A DNA stretch of 14,676 nt from NCBI GenBank assembly GCA_964638865.1, contig CAZXBG010000107.1:1-14676 (forward strand), read 5' to 3'. Positions 14,594 through 14,676 of the stretch are shown one piece after another (position 1 is the stretch's first letter; every line of letters begins with the position of its first letter). Position numbers and translations under genes: made by a program. Under the pieces are notes generated by a model that was not told where the DNA came from, made no database searches, and saw only the letters and a list, made by a program, of their open reading frames with translations. The stretch is from UBA7236 sp964638865 (GTDB taxonomy: Bacteria > Bacteroidota > Bacteroidia > Chitinophagales > BACL12).

Positions 14594-14676
14594 ATTTGTG
14601 CTGCGTTGTAGGGAGTTAAAAGGGTCAATATTAAAAGTTGGGGACAATCCTCTATTCCAAGGAAAATTTTCTATTG

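Overview
The window looks like chromosomal DNA from a member of the Bacteroidota. Several lineage signs agree: a surface protein ending in a gliding-motility/type IX secretion (CHU_C-type) sorting domain, a DUF4175 protein, a Big_5-type lipoprotein, promoter-like TAnnTTTG elements, AT-rich spacers and few Shine-Dalgarno sequences. The genus cannot be read from the sequence. Most genes are core housekeeping genes. No phage, transposase, tRNA, rRNA or CRISPR was seen.

Left block (1-2830, minus strand): rpmH (L34, 52 aa), rnpA (RNase P protein), yidD (membrane-insertion factor) and a periplasmic S41/Ctp protease. They are closely spaced behind one good Bacteroidota-type promoter (2798-2829). rpmH-rnpA-yidD is the classic cluster found near bacterial replication origins. 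rnpA has no ATG, GTG or TTG in front of its conserved N-terminus. Its best start is a CTG preceded by a strong Shine-Dalgarno sequence, so a standard caller would truncate or miss it.

Middle block (2830-5470): an AT-rich spacer with two overlapping hairpins, a secreted type IX cargo protein with SprB-like repeats (minus strand), and a small plus-strand orphan gene followed by a possible terminator.

Right-centre block (5470-13273, minus strand): a tight run in transcription order DUF4175 coiled-coil membrane protein, RsbW-like HATPase, ybeY, mnmG, Ig-like lipoprotein. Three junctions have 9-nt spacing or direct overlap. The only real gap, between ybeY and mnmG, holds two near-perfect parS palindromes 39 bp apart. 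These are the centromere sites for the ParB partition protein and are the most notable non-coding signal here. Together with rpmH-rnpA they suggest the window lies in the origin-proximal region, although dnaA, parA/parB and an oriC are not visible.

Right end (13418-14593, plus strand): a divergent two-gene unit, a conserved protein of unknown function overlapping by 4 nt a cyclophilin-type prolyl isomerase lipoprotein, closed by a clear intrinsic terminator.

No wholly new multi-gene defence or metabolic system was seen. The best leads are the parS pair inside the mnmG upstream region, the CTG-start rnpA, the overlapping hairpins and the coupling of an RsbW-like ATPase to DUF4175 and RNA-maturation genes.
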